A DNA stretch of 6,080 nucleotides from Bacillota bacterium (GTDB taxonomy: Bacteria > Bacillota > Sulfobacillia > Symbiobacteriales > Symbiobacteriaceae): NCBI GenBank assembly GCA_028287415.1, contig JAQBPS010000039.1, positions 1 through 6,080 of the forward strand, read 5' to 3'. Each line of letters opens with the position of its first letter. Position 1 is the stretch's first letter. A program made the translations under genes and the position numbers. The notes below the pieces were generated by a model. The model searched no databases. It was not told where the DNA came from and saw only the letters and a list, made by a program, of their open reading frames with translations. Of this stretch, positions 4,298 to 6,080 are shown one piece after another.

Positions 4298-6080
4298 ATG
4301 GCAATCCCTCGCTCCCGAACACGACGGCTCCCCGGGCTCCTGATTCCGCTCCTGGGTCTCGGCCTGATGGCTCCCGCACATGCGGCGCCCGCAGCTGGCG
4401 CATCGCCGCCAAGCGCCTCCCGCCCCGTCACCGTTTCGGCCATGGGTGCCGGACAGGCCACGGCGGCGGTCGACCCCAGCCTCCAGGCCGCCCTGTCGAA
4501 GGGCGGTTCGCAAACGTTCATCATCAAGCTGAAGGGTGCCGCCGATGTGAATGGCGCCGCCGCGCAGGCCCAGTCGGTCGCAGCCCGCTCCGGCAAGACC
4601 CCCGCCTCGCAGCGGCTGGCAAGAGCACAAGCCGTCATCGGCAGCCTGCACGACGTTGCCGACAAGGGACAGGCGGGCCTGGCCCCCCTCCTCAACAGCC
4701 TGCAGGCAACCGGCGCCATCGCAAATGTGCAGCGCTTCTGGATCGTGAACGCCATTGCTGTCACCGGCGATGCCAAGGCCTTGGATGCACTCAGCCACCG
4801 GCCCGAGGTCGAGAAGATCACCCCCAGCAAGAGCTATCAACTCCTGGGCGGCAAGGCGGGCACGGCCGGGGCCCCCGCCGTCAGCAACAGCCCGCCCGCC
4901 GCCACCGCTCAGCCCGGCACCCTCGCCACCGAGTGGAACATCGACCGCGTCAATGCCCCCGGCGCCTGGGGTCTGGGCATCGACGGCACTGGCGTCGTCG
5001 TCGCCAACCTTGACACTGGCGTCGATGGCACCCACCCGGCCCTCGCCCGCAAGTGGCGCGGCGCCGACGGCAGCCCCGCCATCTACAGCTGGTTCGACGC
5101 CGTCAACAACAACAACACCGCCCCGTACGATGACCACAGCCACGGCACCCACACCATGGGCACGATCGTCGGCTCCGAGGCGTCCGGCGCCAACCAGATC
5201 GGCGTCGCCCCCGGCGCCCGTTGGATCGCCGCCAAGATCCTGAACGCCTCCGGCAACGGCACGGATGTCGACATCCTGGAGGCGGGGCAGTGGATTCTCG
5301 CCCCCGGCGGCGACGCTTCCAAGGCGCCGGACGTCGTCTCCAACTCCTGGGGCGGCGGCTCCGGCATTGATGAGTGGCTCCGTCCGACCGTCCAGGCCTG
5401 GCGCGCAGCCGGCATCGTGCCCGTCTTCGCCAACGGCAACAGCGGGCCGGGCGCCGGCACCGTCAACACCCCCGGCAACTACCCCGAGGTGATCGGCGTG
5501 GGCGCCACCGACGCCACGGACATGGTCGCCAGCTTCTCCAGCCGCGGCCCCTCCCCCTACGGCGAGATCAAGCCGGAGGTGAGCGCACCGGGCGTCGGCA
5601 TCCGCTCCTCCGTCCCGGGCGGCCAGTACCAGGGCGGCTGGAGCGGCACCTCGATGGCCACGCCGCATGTGGCTGGCGTCGTGGCGCTGCTCCGCCAGGT
5701 AAACGCCTCGCTCACGCCCGATGAGATCGAGCAGATCATCACCAGCACCGCAGTACCGCGGACCGATTCCCAGTACACCACGGTGCCGAATAACGGCTAC
5801 GGCTACGGCATCGTCAACGCCTTTGATGCCGTCTCGTCCGTCCTGACCGGGCGCGGGACGCTCAGCGGTCGGGTTGCGACCAGCGGCGATGACCTCGAAC
5901 CGCCCGTGATTACCCACACCCCTGTCACCACGGCATTTACCGGTCGGGACGTCCCCATTCAGGCTCAGGTGACGGACAACGTCTCCGTCACGGAGGTCAA
6001 CCTGTACGCCCGGATGCAGGGAGACCCCTACTACACGATCATCCCCATGACCCGCAGCGCAGGTGACGTCAAGAACGGCA
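4298..6080 (+). CDS. bpr: Secreted subtilisin-family (S8) serine protease, bacillopeptidase F type, C-terminus beyond the window
   Basis: This is an extracellular endopeptidase made as a pre-pro-enzyme; 594 codons are visible and open. Residues 1-29 are a signal peptide: an Arg-rich start, a Leu-rich core and a likely cut after AHA29. Residues about 59-180 resemble an I9-type inhibitory propeptide. The catalytic domain covers about 211-512, with Asp239 in LDTGVD, His282 in HGTH, oxyanion-hole Asn381 in FANGNSG and Ser452 in GTSMATPH, so the triad is complete. Stretches such as GVAPGAKW-like GVAPGARW, PDVVSNSWGGGSG, SRGPSPYGEIKPE and NNGYGYGIVNAFDAVS closely resemble Bacillus bacillopeptidase F. 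From about 535 (PPVITHTPV, VTDNVSVTEV) an Ig-like beta domain begins, also as in that family, and runs off the edge. It is transcribed away from argG. The likely role is extracellular protein degradation for nutrition. The family is certain; the symbol is by resemblance. Confidence 0.93.
   Translation, partial: MAIPRSRTRRLPGLLIPLLGLGLMAPAHAAPAAGASPPSASRPVTVSAMGAGQATAAVDPSLQAALSKGGSQTFIIKLKGAADVNGAAAQAQSVAARSGKTPASQRLARAQAVIGSLHDVADKGQAGLAPLLNSLQATGAIANVQRFWIVNAIAVTGDAKALDALSHRPEVEKITPSKSYQLLGGKAGTAGAPAVSNSPPAATAQPGTLATEWNIDRVNAPGAWGLGIDGTGVVVANLDTGVDGTHPALARKWRGADGSPAIYSWFDAVNNNNTAPYDDHSHGTHTMGTIVGSEASGANQIGVAPGARWIAAKILNASGNGTDVDILEAGQWILAPGGDASKAPDVVSNSWGGGSGIDEWLRPTVQAWRAAGIVPVFANGNSGPGAGTVNTPGNYPEVIGVGATDATDMVASFSSRGPSPYGEIKPEVSAPGVGIRSSVPGGQYQGGWSGTSMATPHVAGVVALLRQVNASLTPDEIEQIITSTAVPRTDSQYTTVPNNGYGYGIVNAFDAVSSVLTGRGTLSGRVATSGDDLEPPVITHTPVTTAFTGRDVPIQAQVTDNVSVTEVNLYARMQGDPYYTIIPMTRSAGDVKNG

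Noticed and set aside
4298..4390. Arg pair in the protease signal peptide as a Tat motif
   Set aside because: The residues after the Arg pair are Leu-Pro-Gly, not the x-Phe-Leu-Lys pattern, so an ordinary Sec signal peptide is the better reading.
4250..5917. A 555-codon open frame on the minus strand opposite the protease gene
   Set aside because: It is antisense to a gene with complete signal peptide, propeptide and catalytic triad. Its product is a low-complexity Gly/Ala/Asp/Val/Arg-rich sequence, as expected when a GC-rich gene with G/C third positions is read backwards. It has no recognisable motif.

Overview
The window looks like chromosome from a GC-rich, Gram-positive, flagellated bacterium. 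The reasons are AAGGAGG-type ribosome binding sites, a bacillopeptidase F-type secreted protease with a Gram-positive style signal peptide, a Bacillus-like flagellin N-terminus, and strong G/C preference at third codon positions. A deep-branching high-GC member of the Firmicutes (Symbiobacterium-like) fits, but this is inference from character and not from a database match.

Layout. Four genes read leftward and one reads rightward. From right to left on the minus strand these are argG (TTG start at 4026), a hairpin terminator, a small multi-pass membrane protein of unknown function (2593-2033), argH (GTG start at 1966), a hairpin terminator, and the N-terminal 162 codons of a flagellin (GTG start at 486) that runs off the left edge. 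Divergent from argG is a large secreted subtilisin-family protease (start 4298) that runs off the right edge.

ArgG and ArgH catalyse the last two steps of arginine synthesis, from citrulline and aspartate through argininosuccinate to arginine and fumarate. They are not transcribed from one promoter. Each has its own promoter of the same design: a TTGCAT -35 box, an 18-bp spacer and a TATAAT or TATACT -10 box. Both promoters are embedded in a pair of 14-bp palindromic elements fitting TGNAT-N4-ATNCA, with exactly 7 bp between the pair. This is the geometry of tandem ARG boxes bound by an ArgR/AhrC hexamer, so the two genes are very probably co-repressed by arginine. Because both promoters happen to be open in frame with their genes, the longest ORFs wrongly read through the promoter and operator.

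The flagellin has a separate candidate sigma-28/sigma-D promoter (TAAC-N15-TTCGATAT) squeezed between the argH hairpin and its start codon. Its last visible residues leave the usual flagellin pattern and may begin a variable-region insert. No RNA gene, CRISPR array or insertion sequence was seen. No previously undescribed multi-gene system is evident. The most informative signals are the matched ARG-box promoters, the flagellin promoter and the unusual flagellin end.
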